Assembly: GCA_000828075.3 (NCBI GenBank)
Contig: JXCB02000023.1
Span: 823,468-887,467 of the forward strand
Direction of reading: 5' to 3'
Length of the DNA: 64,000 bases
From: Tolypothrix campylonemoides VB511288
GTDB lineage: Bacteria > Cyanobacteriota > Cyanobacteriia > Cyanobacteriales > Nostocaceae
Part shown: in pieces, positions 27,882 to 37,398 of the stretch
Numbering within the stretch: position 1 is the first letter of the stretch
Layout: the number at the start of each line of letters is the position of its first letter
The notes under the pieces: generated by a model
Databases searched by the model: none
What the model was told of the DNA's origin: nothing
Seen by the model: only the letters and a program-made list of their open reading frames with translations
Made by a program: the position numbers and the translations under genes

Positions 27882-28049
27882 ATTCAAGGTAGGTTGATAC
27901 CCCCACTTTTGTTTGCACTATACCAGCAGTACGATGTGAATTAAACTGGTTTTATGTCACCCAGACTACAAATCTTTTTTAGTCAGGAGTCATTCGACTC
28001 ATGGCTAGTAAATAGTATCTACTGATTAATTCACTCCGAAAAGCGGATA

Positions 28050-28646
28050 ATGCAAGTTATATCTACCAAAAGTGCTGCTACTACTAAAGAATGCCCGCCT
28101 GTGGGCAAGCTGATTATCTTGACAGGTCCGAGTGGAGTTGGCAAAGGCACTTTAATGCGATCGCTTGTGCAGCGTCATCCAGAACTGCATTATTCTGTAT
28201 CCGTGACGACTCGTTCTCCTCGCCCAGGGGAGATTGACGGCAAAGATTATTACTTCGTAAGCCGTAGAGAGTTTGAACAATTGGTGGCTGCTGGCGAATT
28301 ACTGGAGTGGGCAGAATTTGCTGGTAACTATTACGGTACTCCTCGGGAAGCCGTCATTAACCAAGTTCGCTCTGGCAAGTGCGTTGTGCTGGAAATTGAG
28401 CTAAAAGGGGCGCGACAAATTCGTGCTTCTTATCCTAGCGCCTTCAGCATTTTCATTTTGCCGCCTTCTATGAGTGAATTAGAGAAACGGATACGTGGTC
28501 GTGCCCAAGATTCAGAAGAGGCGATCGCCCGTCGCCTACACCGCGCTGAAGAAGAAATAAGTGCCGCTGATGAATTTGATCTCAAAATTGTGAATGACGA
28601 TTTTGAAACTGCTCTAAATACAATCGAAGCGGCTATCTTTGGTTGA
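28050..28646 (+). CDS. gmk: Guanylate kinase
   Basis: 198 residues. Phosphorylates GMP to GDP with ATP. The P-loop is [15 protein letters not shown] (about 23-37), followed by the GMP-binding [19 protein letters not shown] and the lid region [15 protein letters not shown]. The N-terminus has about 20 residues before the fold. Same strand as the remA-like gene, so the two probably form a unit. Confidence 0.97.
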   Translation: MQVISTKSAATTKECPPVGKLIILTGPSGVGKGTLMRSLVQRHPELHYSVSVTTRSPRPGEIDGKDYYFVSRREFEQLVAAGELLEWAEFAGNYYGTPREAVINQVRSGKCVVLEIELKGARQIRASYPSAFSIFILPPSMSELEKRIRGRAQDSEEAIARRLHRAEEEISAADEFDLKIVNDDFETALNTIEAAIFG

Positions 28647-28941
28647 TACTTTTAAAGGAAGACAGCCATGATTATTCTTTGAGAAGGCACTCACTATTTT
28701 AGTAGCTATGTTCGTACTAGGTCAGTCTCTAACTCCCTAGACGATACAAATTGTCTAATGTGTAAGAAAGAGCGACTATCGAGGCTAGTTTGTTTTTCTT
28801 GCAACTAGCTTAGGTTAGCTAAATCCTCTGATTTTCACGTTCAGGCAAAGTTTAGTGCGTCTGCACCTACTACGTCCATTTTACCATCTGACAGAGGTAA
28901 AACTCTCTCGTTCTTCTTGTGTTAGAACTCAAAGAACAAGT
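28647..28941. other. Gene-free stretch between gmk and a strong hairpin
   Basis: About 295 bp without an open frame. It ends with a large stem-loop (next entry), 300 bp from the gmk stop, which is far for a simple gmk terminator, so a short untranslated RNA from here is possible. No RNA family is recognised. Confidence 0.4.
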
Positions 28942-28993
28942 AAAGGACGCCAAGAAAAAGCTATGCCAACCTTTTCTTTGCGTCCTTTATTTT
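28942..28993 (+). terminator. Long stem-loop with T-rich tail
   Basis: AAAGGACGC plus an A-rich arm pairs with a T-rich arm plus GCGTCCTTT (28972-28988), around a short loop, followed by ATTTTC. The stem is about 17 bp with one offset base. It fits an intrinsic terminator reading right, and by symmetry could also end transcripts from the left-pointing psaL. Confidence 0.65.
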
Positions 28994-29163
28994 CTATCAT
29001 CTGTCTTTGGTCTAATAACTCATAGGTTTAATAACTCATAAACTTTGCAGTCATGACCAAAGAAAGTTTCAAGGGTGAAGGAGCGAGGCTGAAATACTCA
29101 CTCATGACTTCATAACTACCTAATTATGCCAAAAAGCCTCCTTAAGACTTTCCAGCCGCTTTA

Positions 29164-29691
29164 TTAACCAAACAGATTTTGAATTAAACCCCAATTGCTA
29201 GTTAAAAAGTAAGCGACTACCGCACCACCAACACCACCGATTAAGAAAGCACTCGCATAGCCGTTCCAACCTTCTTTGGAGCTAAAAGCATCTGGAGGGT
29301 TGGGTGTAGTGACAGTAACGTTTGGTTGAGGGGGATTGCTATTGCCATATAGAGATAGGGTACCAGTCAGAATGACAACAAAGCTTAAGGTTGCCAGTAA
29401 TCCAGCTAAGTTGGCATTAGCCGTATCGCGCAGGGGACCCAATTTGGCGAATGGACCAAAAAGCCAGTAACCATGAGCCATACCAACTTCTAGCCCTCGT
29501 CTGAAAGGTGTGTGTCCTGGGCGATAGGCGGGCAAAGCATTAATGTACCACTTGGTTAGGGGTGAAGCATTAATTGGTGTTTCCAGATTGCTGCTTTGCG
29601 GGTCACGCCCTTCTGGAAAGACAACTTCGCGATTTCTCGCGTCACTGGGGCGATTTTTTGATGCATCTACTGCTGTTGCTATATCAGCCAT
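29164..29691 (-). CDS. psaL: Photosystem I reaction center subunit XI (PsaL)
   Basis: 175 residues. PsaL sits at the trimer/tetramer interface of photosystem I and binds chlorophyll. Seen: stromal start with EVVFPEGRDPQSSNLETPINASP, the conserved INALPAYRPGHTPFRRGLEVGMAHGYW-type stretch (GHTPFRRGLEVGMAHGYWL at about 58-76), and membrane helices around 90-118 and 145-167. GAGGAAAA precedes the ATG. It is the last of a left-pointing series psaF-psaJ-psaL, with a 319-bp gap to psaJ. Confidence 0.97.
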   Translation of the reverse strand: MADIATAVDASKNRPSDARNREVVFPEGRDPQSSNLETPINASPLTKWYINALPAYRPGHTPFRRGLEVGMAHGYWLFGPFAKLGPLRDTANANLAGLLATLSFVVILTGTLSLYGNSNPPQPNVTVTTPNPPDAFSSKEGWNGYASAFLIGGVGGAVVAYFLTSNWGLIQNLFG

Positions 29692-29919
29692 ATTTTCTGT
29701 TTTCCTCTAGATGGAATTGTGGCATGATTTTCAAATTAATAATAATTGTTACTGGTAGCTAAATTTCATTGTTGCTATCGAAGTTTATAAAAATTAATTT
29801 AGTTTTTTTTTACTCAAATTTTTCCAGTGTTTTAGTATCACAATTGCCAAACCACTATTTTTACCACCTAATTTTTACCACCTATTTAAGTAGAGTTAGG
29901 AATTATGAGTTTTCAAGTA

Positions 29920-29972
29920 TGAATTATGCATTAGAATTATGAAAACTTTTATCATTCCTAATGCATAATTCA
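29920..29972. repeat. Perfect 15-bp inverted repeat between psaJ and psaL
   Basis: TGAATTATGCATTAG at 29920-29934 and its exact complement at 29958-29972 flank a 23-base spacer in the 319-bp psaJ-psaL gap. It lacks a T tail. It might end or process the psaFJ transcript, or may be derived from STRR (GAATTAT units flank it). Confidence 0.7.
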
Positions 29973-30010
29973 TAATTCTTCATTCCAAACTGTTAACTTT
30001 TATCCATCAT

Positions 30011-30145
30011 TTATGGCATCGGATGGAAAAGTAGGTCAGGTAAAAAGTAGTTAAACACAGCCCAAGTAGTGAAGGCAACTGATACCGAAACAACAGCAAG
30101 AACTGGTGCGAGGGAAAGATATTGAAGGAAAAACTTTTGCTGCAT
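30011..30145 (-). CDS. psaJ: Photosystem I reaction center subunit IX (PsaJ)
   Basis: 44 residues, too short for most gene callers: MQQKFFLQYLSLAPVLAVVS at the start, one membrane helix (about 11-32), and FNYFLPDLLFHPMP at the end. AGGAG stands nine bases upstream of ATG 30145. PsaJ is a one-helix protein at the edge of photosystem I that contacts PsaF and helps bind pigments. psaF is immediately upstream on the same strand, as usual in cyanobacteria. Confidence 0.95.
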   Translation of the reverse strand: MQQKFFLQYLSLAPVLAVVSVSVAFTTWAVFNYFLPDLLFHPMP

Positions 30146-30214
30146 GGATCATTCTCCTAAATAAGTCAATTGAATGAGCGGATTTTGGATTGAAGGTTAG
30201 TAGCTGTTAGCTGC

Positions 30215-30345
30215 AGGTTGTTGGTGAGCCAGTGCGTCCTTGGGGGTTCCCCCGAGTGTGCAAACTGGCGTGTCTGGCCCCACGAGGAGCTTACGCGCTT
30301 GGCGCAACCTGTGTGCAGGAGATACCCAAACGGTTGTTGCTTGCC
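30215..30345. repeat. Dispersed palindromic repeat, copy B (inverted relative to copy A)
   Basis: Carries GGTGAGCCAGTGCG, GGGGGTTCCCCC and GCAGGAGATACCC, which are the complements of the landmarks of the 9340-9490 element. It sits in the psaF-psaJ gap. A 63-codon open frame across it only mirrors the repeat. Confidence 0.65.
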
Positions 30346-30409
30346 AAAAAGTAGCACTAACTAATAACCACTCACTTTCAATCTAAAATCTATCAATGTA
30401 AAATCGTCA

Positions 30410-30913
30410 CTAGCGTGTGGAAATGGGAATTTCTTCATCCTTGGCTGTTAATTCGCCTGACAGCAATTCTCTCAGGGCGGCTACAGGCCAAGTTGCGCTT
30501 GAAAGCACAATTTGCACTGCTTTTGGCACGTCAATCTTAACTTCCCTCCATTCTATGTCACCGCCTTCTTGCTTATTTTTTTGCAGGTAAGTGCGACCTG
30601 ACCAACCAATCCAACCGGCGATATACAGGAAGAGAATACCAGGAATCGTGAAGTCACCAAAATGGCTGAGACGACCATCCACTATCAAATGAGGTAGACC
30701 TTCGGGACCACAAAGTTGCTGAGAATAACGCTCAAATCGTTTTTCCCCGGAAGCAGGGTCAAAATTAGTAGCACGGGCAGATTGTACCCGTTCTTGGAAG
30801 GCAGGAGATTCGCTGCAAGGCACAAGACCTGTCCCTGGAACCTGCGCTTGAGCAGGCGGGGCAAAGTTGAACCAAACACAAATCGTTAAAATCAAAGCAA
30901 ACAAGCGTCGCAT
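30410..30913 (-). CDS. psaF: Photosystem I reaction center subunit III (PsaF)
   Basis: 167 residues from ATG 30913 (AAAAGGAAA about 8 bases upstream); an in-frame start 21 codons earlier is not supported. Signal peptide 1-23 (ends AQAQ). The lumenal part begins [15 protein letters not shown], and the two conserved cysteines (C in VPCSES and in [11 protein letters not shown]) are present. A membrane helix lies at about 95-115 ([15 protein letters not shown]). PsaF helps dock plastocyanin or cytochrome c6, weakly in cyanobacteria. First gene of the psaF-psaJ unit. Confidence 0.97.
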   Translation of the reverse strand: MRRLFALILTICVWFNFAPPAQAQVPGTGLVPCSESPAFQERVQSARATNFDPASGEKRFERYSQQLCGPEGLPHLIVDGRLSHFGDFTIPGILFLYIAGWIGWSGRTYLQKNKQEGGDIEWREVKIDVPKAVQIVLSSATWPVAALRELLSGELTAKDEEIPISTR

Positions 30914-30949
30914 GGAATTGTTTCCTTTTATTACGAAACAAAAACTTTT

Positions 30950-30976
30950 TTGTACAAAACGAGGCGGCTTGTACAA
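30950..30976 (-). promoter_or_regulatory. Twin TTGTACAA palindromes upstream of psaF
   Basis: Two perfect copies of the 8-bp palindrome TTGTACAA at 30950-30957 and 30969-30976, starts 19 bp apart (about two helical turns), 37-63 bp upstream of the psaF start codon. The arrangement suggests a dimer-pair operator. It does not match the RpaB (HLR1) consensus as I know it. Confidence 0.5.
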
Positions 30977-31235
30977 TCCTGATTTGTATAACTAGCAAGT
31001 CATCATATCTCTTGCCCGTGAACCGAGTAAAGTTGAAGTAAATAAAAGTTAAAGCTTCAAGAAACAAATCTTTAGGAGCACCGAGCCATAAGTGGTGAGT
31101 CTTGAGCCAAAAATTTTCTGTTTTTCACGTAGTTTTTCGGTTCAAAACCAATTCCAGATTATTCTGACTCAGAACTTACCACGGCTCACTCAACACGGAT
31201 TCTATCAAAACTCAGAACTTAGTATTTTTCTAGCA

Positions 31236-32279
31236 ATGACAACCGTTTTGGCAATTGAAACTAGCTGTGATGAAACCGCCGTGGCAATTGTTAACAATCG
31301 TCAAGTTTGTTCTAGTATTATTGCCTCGCAAATTCCAGTCCATCAGCAGTATGGTGGAGTGGTGCCGGAAGTCGCATCCCGCCAGCATCTAGAAATCATA
31401 AATGAGGCGATCGCCCAAGCCTTGGAACAAGCAGAATTAGACTGGAGCAACATTGATGGTATTGCGGCGACTTGTGCCCCAGGGCTGGTTGGGGCGCTGT
31501 TGGTGGGGTTAACTGCCGCCAAAACCTTAGCAATGGTACACAACAAGCCATTTTTGGGAGTTCATCACCTCGAAGGTCACATTTACGCAACTTATTTGAG
31601 TGAGCCAACGTTAGAGCCTCCTTTCCTTAGCTTACTGGTTTCCGGTGGACACACAAGCTTGATTTACGTTAAGGATTGTGGTGTGTACGAGACTTTGGGC
31701 GAAACTCGTGATGATGCTGCTGGTGAAGCCTTTGATAAAGTTGCCCGTTTGTTGCATTTGGGCTATCCCGGTGGACCAGCGATTGATAGGCTAGCAAAAC
31801 AGGGAAATCCCCAAGCCTTTACCTTACCAGAAGGGAAAATCTCCTTACCAGGTGGCGGATATCATCGGTATGATGCCAGTTTTAGTGGGTTAAAGACGGC
31901 GGTACTGCGGTTAGTGCAGCAGTTTGAAAAAGATGGACAGTCTTTGCCAACGGCAGATGTAGCGGCTAGTTTTCAGGAAACTGTAGCACGCTCGCTCACC
32001 AAAAGGGCGATCGCTTGTGCGCAAGACTACGGTCTTTCCACGATTGCTGTTGGTGGAGGTGTAGCAGCTAACAGTGGTTTAAGACAACAGTTACAACGCA
32101 CAGCAGAAACTCACAACCTACGCGTGTTATTCCCCCCCCTAAAATTTTGCACCGATAATGCCGCCATGATTGGCGCTGCTGCTGCTGACCATCTCAACAG
32201 AGGTCATACCTCTCCTCTGGTCCTCAGCGTTCAGTCTAGGCTACCGTTAACCCAAGTTATGCAGTTGTATCAAGCGTGA
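31236..32279 (+). CDS. tsaD: tRNA N6-adenosine threonylcarbamoyltransferase TsaD
   Basis: 347 residues from ATG 31236 ([19 protein letters not shown], the family start); the open frame extends 48 codons upstream without support. TsaD transfers the threonylcarbamoyl group to A37 of ANN-decoding tRNAs. Metal-binding histidines are in HHLEGHIYA (about 108-116), with later motifs [27 protein letters not shown] and [11 protein letters not shown]. Divergent from psaF. Its partner gene tsaC lies at 37586 in the same window. Confidence 0.97.
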   Translation: MTTVLAIETSCDETAVAIVNNRQVCSSIIASQIPVHQQYGGVVPEVASRQHLEIINEAIAQALEQAELDWSNIDGIAATCAPGLVGALLVGLTAAKTLAMVHNKPFLGVHHLEGHIYATYLSEPTLEPPFLSLLVSGGHTSLIYVKDCGVYETLGETRDDAAGEAFDKVARLLHLGYPGGPAIDRLAKQGNPQAFTLPEGKISLPGGGYHRYDASFSGLKTAVLRLVQQFEKDGQSLPTADVAASFQETVARSLTKRAIACAQDYGLSTIAVGGGVAANSGLRQQLQRTAETHNLRVLFPPLKFCTDNAAMIGAAAADHLNRGHTSPLVLSVQSRLPLTQVMQLYQA

Positions 32280-32406
32280 TCACAGGAATGAGGAAAATAT
32301 TATACCAATTTGAAAAAATAATGCGACAGATACACACTCCCAAACCGTCGTTATCTTAGGCTTTCTTAATGCCGTACCTGATGAATGACCGAATTTTGAA
32401 TTGGTA

Positions 32407-33369
32407 TTACTCCCTCATCTCCCTCATCTCCCTCATCTCCCCTATCTCCTCTGCTTTGTAGTACTGCACAATCAGAGAGCGGATGTGAGTAGCAACCGCG
32501 TCCGGCTGTTCCAACATGGCTAGGTGTCCGCAATCAGGAATTTCGATAACATTGTCACCACAGTAGCCGAAAAGAGGGTGAAAGCTAGCTAAATGCCGCA
32601 CATACTTGGGTTCCATAACTTTGTCTTCCGCACCAGCAAGGAAATAAATCGGTTGCTTAAGTTGAGAAACAAGTTGGGGCAAGCGGTTAATTTCTTCTTC
32701 TGTTGTAGAATCTAGCAGTGCTCCCAAAGCTGCTTCTGGATCTGCAACAACAAAATCAATCACCCGCTGACGCGCCCAATTGCGCTCCAAGGGACGTGCA
32801 ACACTCGCTTTGGTAAACAGTAAATCAATCAGAGGCACTTGGCTAAGCCATTTCGGGCGAAGTTGCAAAAACCGCTGACCTGCGGCGCGAAACTGCTCAA
32901 ACGCTTCTTTAAGATAAATTCCACCACCTGAGTTAATACAAATCACACCTTTGACAGATTCAGGCATTTGGGCAGCACCCCAAAGAGCGATCGTGCCTCC
33001 TAAAGAGTGACCAACCAACCAAGCACTTTTAATATTTAATTGTTGCAGGAGTTCTGCTAAATCGTGAGCATAGGCAGCGGGAGTATAAGGAGAATCAAAG
33101 GGATTAACAACTGCACGACTAGATTTATCACTTAAGGTGAAATAAGTTTGTTCTCGACTAAAATCAGTTTTTAGCCTAGATTGGGACTCTCCAAAACCTC
33201 TCAAATCATAAGAAAGACACTGAAAATGATCTGACAACCGGGAAATCACAGGTTGCCAGTATCCACTGCTATTGAGCCATCCGTGGATAAAAACTAAGGT
33301 GTGAGGATAGTCCGTGGGAGCCGTTAGCTCGTATGCGTGTGGAACGCCCAAGATTTCGATGGTTGCCAT
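32407..33369 (-). CDS. Alpha/beta hydrolase
   Basis: 320 residues. The nucleophile elbow GHSLGG (about 119-124) and the oxyanion HGW (about 29-31) are clear, as are an Asp in AGAEDKV and the final His in PDCGHLAMLEQPD, giving a full triad. The fold spans about 20-300. Substrate unknown. The last 13 residues (EIGEMREMREMRE) come from a CTCCCTCAT repeat read through the frame, so the ancestral end was probably near residue 305. The gene is flanked on both sides by the same type of simple repeat (32410-32452 and 33461-33530). Confidence 0.88.
   Translation of the reverse strand: MATIEILGVPHAYELTAPTDYPHTLVFIHGWLNSSGYWQPVISRLSDHFQCLSYDLRGFGESQSRLKTDFSREQTYFTLSDKSSRAVVNPFDSPYTPAAYAHDLAELLQQLNIKSAWLVGHSLGGTIALWGAAQMPESVKGVICINSGGGIYLKEAFEQFRAAGQRFLQLRPKWLSQVPLIDLLFTKASVARPLERNWARQRVIDFVVADPEAALGALLDSTTEEEINRLPQLVSQLKQPIYFLAGAEDKVMEPKYVRHLASFHPLFGYCGDNVIEIPDCGHLAMLEQPDAVATHIRSLIVQYYKAEEIGEMREMREMRE
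32410..32452. repeat. (CTCCCTCAT)n tract inside the 3' end of the hydrolase gene
   Basis: About four 9-bp units, with the last ones degenerate. It codes, on the minus strand, for the EMR tripeptide repeats at the protein end. Confidence 0.85.
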
Positions 33370-33460
33370 ACTCCTATCGTACCCCGTTCAGGCAGCTAGT
33401 AGGGGGAAGCAGGAGAAGCTCGGCTCAGACCCAAGCACGGACAAATTTTCTCTTGGGTCT

Positions 33461-33530
33461 CCCTCATCTCCCTCATCTCCCTCACTCCCTCACTCCCTCA
33501 CTCCCTCACCCCCTCACTCCCTCATCTTTA
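33461..33530. repeat. (CTCCCTCAT)n and (CTCCCTCA)n tract upstream of the hydrolase gene
   Basis: Same units in the same orientation as the 32410 tract, about 70 bp long, located about 90-160 bp upstream of the hydrolase start. The rest of 33370-33741 has no gene. Confidence 0.85.
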
Positions 33531-33723
33531 GTTAATTTCTCCTTGGCTCTACAACAAAATGCTAAAGTTGAAAGAGATTAGTGTGAGACACACTCCTGCT
33601 GACTACTGTCATTCAAAATCCCGCAAACACAGAAAAAACTGTCTGTGTAAGGGGGATAAAAGGTGGGTAGTTCGGTGATCCGTGAATCAGCACTCTTCTA
33701 AGTAGTAACCAATTCAGTTATAG

Positions 33724-34293
<570 letters not shown>

Positions 34294-34595
34294 TTTTTAA
34301 ATGAACACAGTAGCTTTTCCCATAAACTCAGCTAGAATTTTAAAGTTTCACTATTAAGACGCTGTTTGCCATAGAGCAAAATTTCCACCACTTCCAATTA
34401 CAATAGGCAAGTGGTTGGTTGTTACTTTCTTGCAGTGGGTGAGAATATGCTACACAAAGCTTGACAAAGCAGGGTGTTGGCAAAAAGTAAAAAGCGTGGT
34501 ATGATTAGAAAGCTAATCTAAAAAATTAAAAATGTGAGTCAACTCAAGCACTATTAGTGTAAGAAAAAAACTCAAGATTAGTTGGCTTCTGTAAT
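34294..34595. other. Gene-free stretch before the tRNA
   Basis: 302 bp, AT-rich, no supported open frame. It must contain the tRNA promoter; I see no sequence that I can defend as a consensus. Confidence 0.4.
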
Positions 34596-34669
34596 CGGGA
34601 TGTAGCGCAGCTTGGTAGCGCGCCTGCTTTGGGAGCAGGATGCCGCAGGTTCAAATCCTGTCATCCCGA
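34596..34669 (+). tRNA. tRNA-Pro (anticodon TGG)
   Basis: 74 nt with a full cloverleaf: acceptor stem CGGGATG/CATCCCG, D-arm GCGCAGCTTGGTAGCGC, anticodon stem CCTGC/GCAGG with loop TTTGGGA (anticodon TGG), T-arm GCAGGTTCAAATCCTGT, discriminator A at 34669. The CCA end is not encoded. TGG reads CCA and, by wobble, other proline codons. It is followed within 25 bp by a terminator. Confidence 0.96.
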
Positions 34670-34692
34670 TATGTAAATATTAATTAAAAAAA

Positions 34693-34722
34693 CCTAGACC
34701 AGTAAATTGGTCTAGGTTTTTT
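34693..34722 (+). terminator. Intrinsic terminator of the tRNA-Pro gene
   Basis: Perfect 8-bp stem CCTAGACC/GGTCTAGG with an 8-base loop, then six T's (34717-34722). The complementary A-run on the left extends the pairing. Confidence 0.88.
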
Positions 34723-35076
34723 ACACCATAATATATAGCTGATTAGATACTTACCAGCCCTTTTCGTGTCCCAAAGGCTGGGCACCAACACGGCATATGC
34801 GCAAAACTTATGAATATGAATTTAGATCTCGCTCTCGCGCAAAGCGTACCTCCAGGGCATAGGAAGCACGCAGTCGCTTCTGTCCGGCGTCTACAAATAC
34901 TGTCATCTCAATTTAGTAATATAAATTACTAAATAATACAGTTATAAAAAATATAGTTTTTTTTGCAGATAATTATCAAAAAATCAAATAAAAAAGTCAA
35001 CACTTCGCTGTTTTTGGACTGTTAGTTTGATTTGTAAGTGTATGAACACATGAATTGGATATTTTCCTGGAAGCTG
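34723..35076. other. Gene-free stretch between tRNA terminator and MITE
   Basis: About 350 bp. Includes GC-rich debris of CTCGCTCTCGCGCAAAGCG type near 34830 and an AT-rich run at 34905-34985. No supported gene. Confidence 0.4.
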
Positions 35077-35085
35077 TAATGATGC

Positions 35086-35204
35086 GGGAGCATCCCAATG
35101 CAAGCACAAAAGCCTTTGTACCCTCACCCCCATCCCCTCTCCCATACATGGAAGAGGGGAGGGGGTGAGGGCTATCAAGGTTTTTGCACATTTGGGATGC
35201 TCGC
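35086..35204. mobile_element. MITE, 119 bp, with terminal inverted repeats and 9-bp target duplication
   Basis: Ends are GGGAGCATCCCAATG (left) and the complement of GCGAGCATCCCAAATG (right). The inside is one long imperfect hairpin, with CCCTCACCCCC near 35121 pairing with GGGGGTGAGGG near 35161. Directly outside, TAATGATGC occurs at 35077-35085 and again at 35205-35213, a 9-bp direct duplication as left by a transposase. There is no coding capacity, so it moved with a transposase supplied elsewhere. Confidence 0.85.
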
Positions 35205-35213
35205 TAATGATGC

Positions 35214-35598
35214 TGCATTGTGCTTTTATTATTCTCTATTAGCCAAACTTATTTTTAAGCAGTGAATTACCGCAAAAATGCAAAAATCTGTAAATCTTGA
35301 AACATTTTGCAGCAGCCGTAGCAGGAACGATTTAATATTTCTTGTCGTCAACCATAGCTGAGAAAGCCAATAAAATGGCAAATGATGCCTTACGGTAAAG
35401 AGAAGATTTTTCGCCGATATTGTTAAGATACAGCAGAAATCTACACTTTAAGTGCAATTTTTAGTAAGGCGAAATTGAAACAGCAAAAACAGCACACCCA
35501 ATTGGTAAAGAAGGTACTATAACTAAGACTAGTTGGTGCTGTGCAAATCCAACTATTTGTCAGACTTGATTTTAGATGTATTGATGCGAGGAGAAATC
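35214..35598. promoter_or_regulatory. Upstream region of the Tic22 gene
   Basis: 385 bp, AT-rich, no gene. It must carry the tic22 promoter. GAGGAG stands eight bases before the ATG at 35599. No operator recognised. Confidence 0.4.
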
Positions 35599-36447
35599 AT
35601 GAATTTATTAGTTCGCTGGGGCACAACATTGAGTTTAGTTGGGAGTACTCTGCTGGCAACGGTTTTTAGCTTAAATGCTCCAGTGCTCGCATTGACAGAA
35701 CAACAAATTAAAGAAAAATTAGACCCAGTACCTGTGTTTTTGATTACTAACAACCAAGGTGTACCTCTAACTCGTACTGTCAATGAGCAAAATGGACAGA
35801 ATGGACAAAATGCGCAAAAGAAGCAAGCCACAGTGACAGATGTTTTCATGAGTGGACAGGATGCTCAGGCTTTTATCACCCAACTGCAGAATGTGCAAGG
35901 CAAAGATCCAAAAATGGCAGAAATGTTAAAAAGCCTGCAAGTGACACCTGTACCCTTGGGGATGATTTATCAGAGACTTCGAGAAAATGCTAAAAAACCA
36001 GATAGCCTCGTGTTTGCTTTTAACCCTGGAAAACAGGATCTAGACGGAGCAGTAACATTGCTACGCCAAAGTGGTAAAGAAGTCAAGCAGTTCCCCAGTG
36101 TGCCTGTTTTTATCGTTAGGTCGCCAGACAAGGGGTATGTTTCCGTCAAACACAAAACTAACAACAAGGAAGTTATTCCTCTGTTTTTAAGTCAAAAAGA
36201 CGCTCAAGGTTTGTTGAACCAAGTCAAGCAACAAGTTCCCAAGGCTGAAATTCAGGTTGTGGACATAGACGGAGTTATTAAAACTATGCGGGATAAAAAT
36301 GATCCGTGGCTAAACCAAGTATCTATAGTGCCATCTACCGAAAGTATGCAGTATGTCATTAGCAACCGAAATAACGCAAAGCCCGGTAGCTCTGCTCCCA
36401 ATCAAACCCCCTCTGCCAAACCTTCCGCACCTGCTCCTAAAAAATAA
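35599..36447 (+). CDS. tic22: Tic22-family periplasmic protein
   Basis: 282 residues from ATG 35599 (GAGGAG before it; the open frame extends 22 codons further up without support). Signal peptide about 1-31 (ends APVLA). The Tic22 fold shows two repeated halves: LDPVPVFLITNNQGVPL with a later VTPVPLGMIYQ, and FPSVPVFIVRSPDKGY with DAQGLLNQVKQQVPKAEIQV. The C-terminal tail is Pro/Ser/Lys-rich. Cyanobacterial Tic22 (in Anabaena encoded by alr0114, as I recall) works in the periplasm and supports outer-membrane biogenesis. prmC follows after 25 bp. Confidence 0.88.
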   Translation: MNLLVRWGTTLSLVGSTLLATVFSLNAPVLALTEQQIKEKLDPVPVFLITNNQGVPLTRTVNEQNGQNGQNAQKKQATVTDVFMSGQDAQAFITQLQNVQGKDPKMAEMLKSLQVTPVPLGMIYQRLRENAKKPDSLVFAFNPGKQDLDGAVTLLRQSGKEVKQFPSVPVFIVRSPDKGYVSVKHKTNNKEVIPLFLSQKDAQGLLNQVKQQVPKAEIQVVDIDGVIKTMRDKNDPWLNQVSIVPSTESMQYVISNRNNAKPGSSAPNQTPSAKPSAPAPKK

Positions 36448-36472
36448 TAAAATCATGCCTTAAGATAGAGGC

Positions 36473-37387
36473 ATGAGGGATAAGCAGTCGTTAGTAACTG
36501 GTTTACAACTTTGGCAGTGGCGGAACGCAGCAATTCAATCTGCGATCGCCACTGGAATTTCACCTGCTCAAGTCGATTGGTTACTACAAGAAGTTGCTGG
36601 GTTAGACCGATTGGCATTGCGTCTGGAATCATTTAAAGACCGGGAGCAGCTTCTTTTAGAGTTATCTTTAGAAGATTTAGACAAACTCTGGCAGCGGCGA
36701 TTAAATGAACATTTACCAGTACAATATGTTGCTGGAGCGACTCCCTGGCGAAACTATAAAATTGCTGTGTCAAACGCGGTTTTGATTCCCAGACCAGAAA
36801 CAGAGTCCTTGATAGATTTAGCTGTCGCTGCAAGTGTTAGTGGGACAGATCCATCTTTAAAACAAGGACACTGGGCTGACTTGGGAACTGGTAGTGGCGC
36901 GATCGCGATTGGACTGGCAGATGTTTTCACGAAAGCAACCATTCACGCTGTTGATTACAGTCACCAGGCGCTTCTGGTTGCAATGGCAAACGCCCAAAAT
37001 CTAGGTTTTGGCGATCGCATTCGATTTTATCAAGGTTCTTGGTGGCAACCTTTGGAATCACTCAAGGGTCAGTTTAGTGGCATGGTGTCTAACCCGCCTT
37101 ATATCCCCACCAACATCATACCTACCCTACAACTTGAAGTCGTTAACCATGAACCACATCTCGCTTTAGACGGCGGTGCTGATGGTTTGGATTGCATCCG
37201 CCATTTAGTAGAAATTTCCCCCATCTATTTACGACCCGGTGGCGTGTGGCTGATTGAGATGATGGCAGGACAAGCAGATACCGTACAACAAATGTTGCAA
37301 AATCAAGGTAGTTATTGCAACATTCAGATTCACCAAGATTTCGCTGGTATTGAGCGCTTTGCCCTAGCATATAAAAAAAGTAGGTAA
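36473..37387 (+). CDS. prmC: Peptide chain release factor N5-glutamine methyltransferase
   Basis: 304 residues. Methylates the Gln of the GGQ motif in RF1 and RF2. The catalytic NPPYIPT motif (about 207-213), the SAM loop ADLGTGSGAIAIGLA (about 137-151) and the helical N-terminal domain are present. Close behind tic22 (25 bp), so possibly cotranscribed. The stop is followed by a dense STRR block. Confidence 0.95.
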   Translation: MRDKQSLVTGLQLWQWRNAAIQSAIATGISPAQVDWLLQEVAGLDRLALRLESFKDREQLLLELSLEDLDKLWQRRLNEHLPVQYVAGATPWRNYKIAVSNAVLIPRPETESLIDLAVAASVSGTDPSLKQGHWADLGTGSGAIAIGLADVFTKATIHAVDYSHQALLVAMANAQNLGFGDRIRFYQGSWWQPLESLKGQFSGMVSNPPYIPTNIIPTLQLEVVNHEPHLALDGGADGLDCIRHLVEISPIYLRPGGVWLIEMMAGQADTVQQMLQNQGSYCNIQIHQDFAGIERFALAYKKSR

Positions 37388-37398
37388 TATAGCGCTTG

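Noticed and set aside
30166-30357. 63-codon minus-strand frame between psaF and psaJ
   Set aside because: Same repeat family as 9340; the frame is a by-product.
34984-35191. Two 64-codon minus-strand frames around the MITE
   Set aside because: They read through the inverted-repeat arms of the MITE, which explains the open frames.
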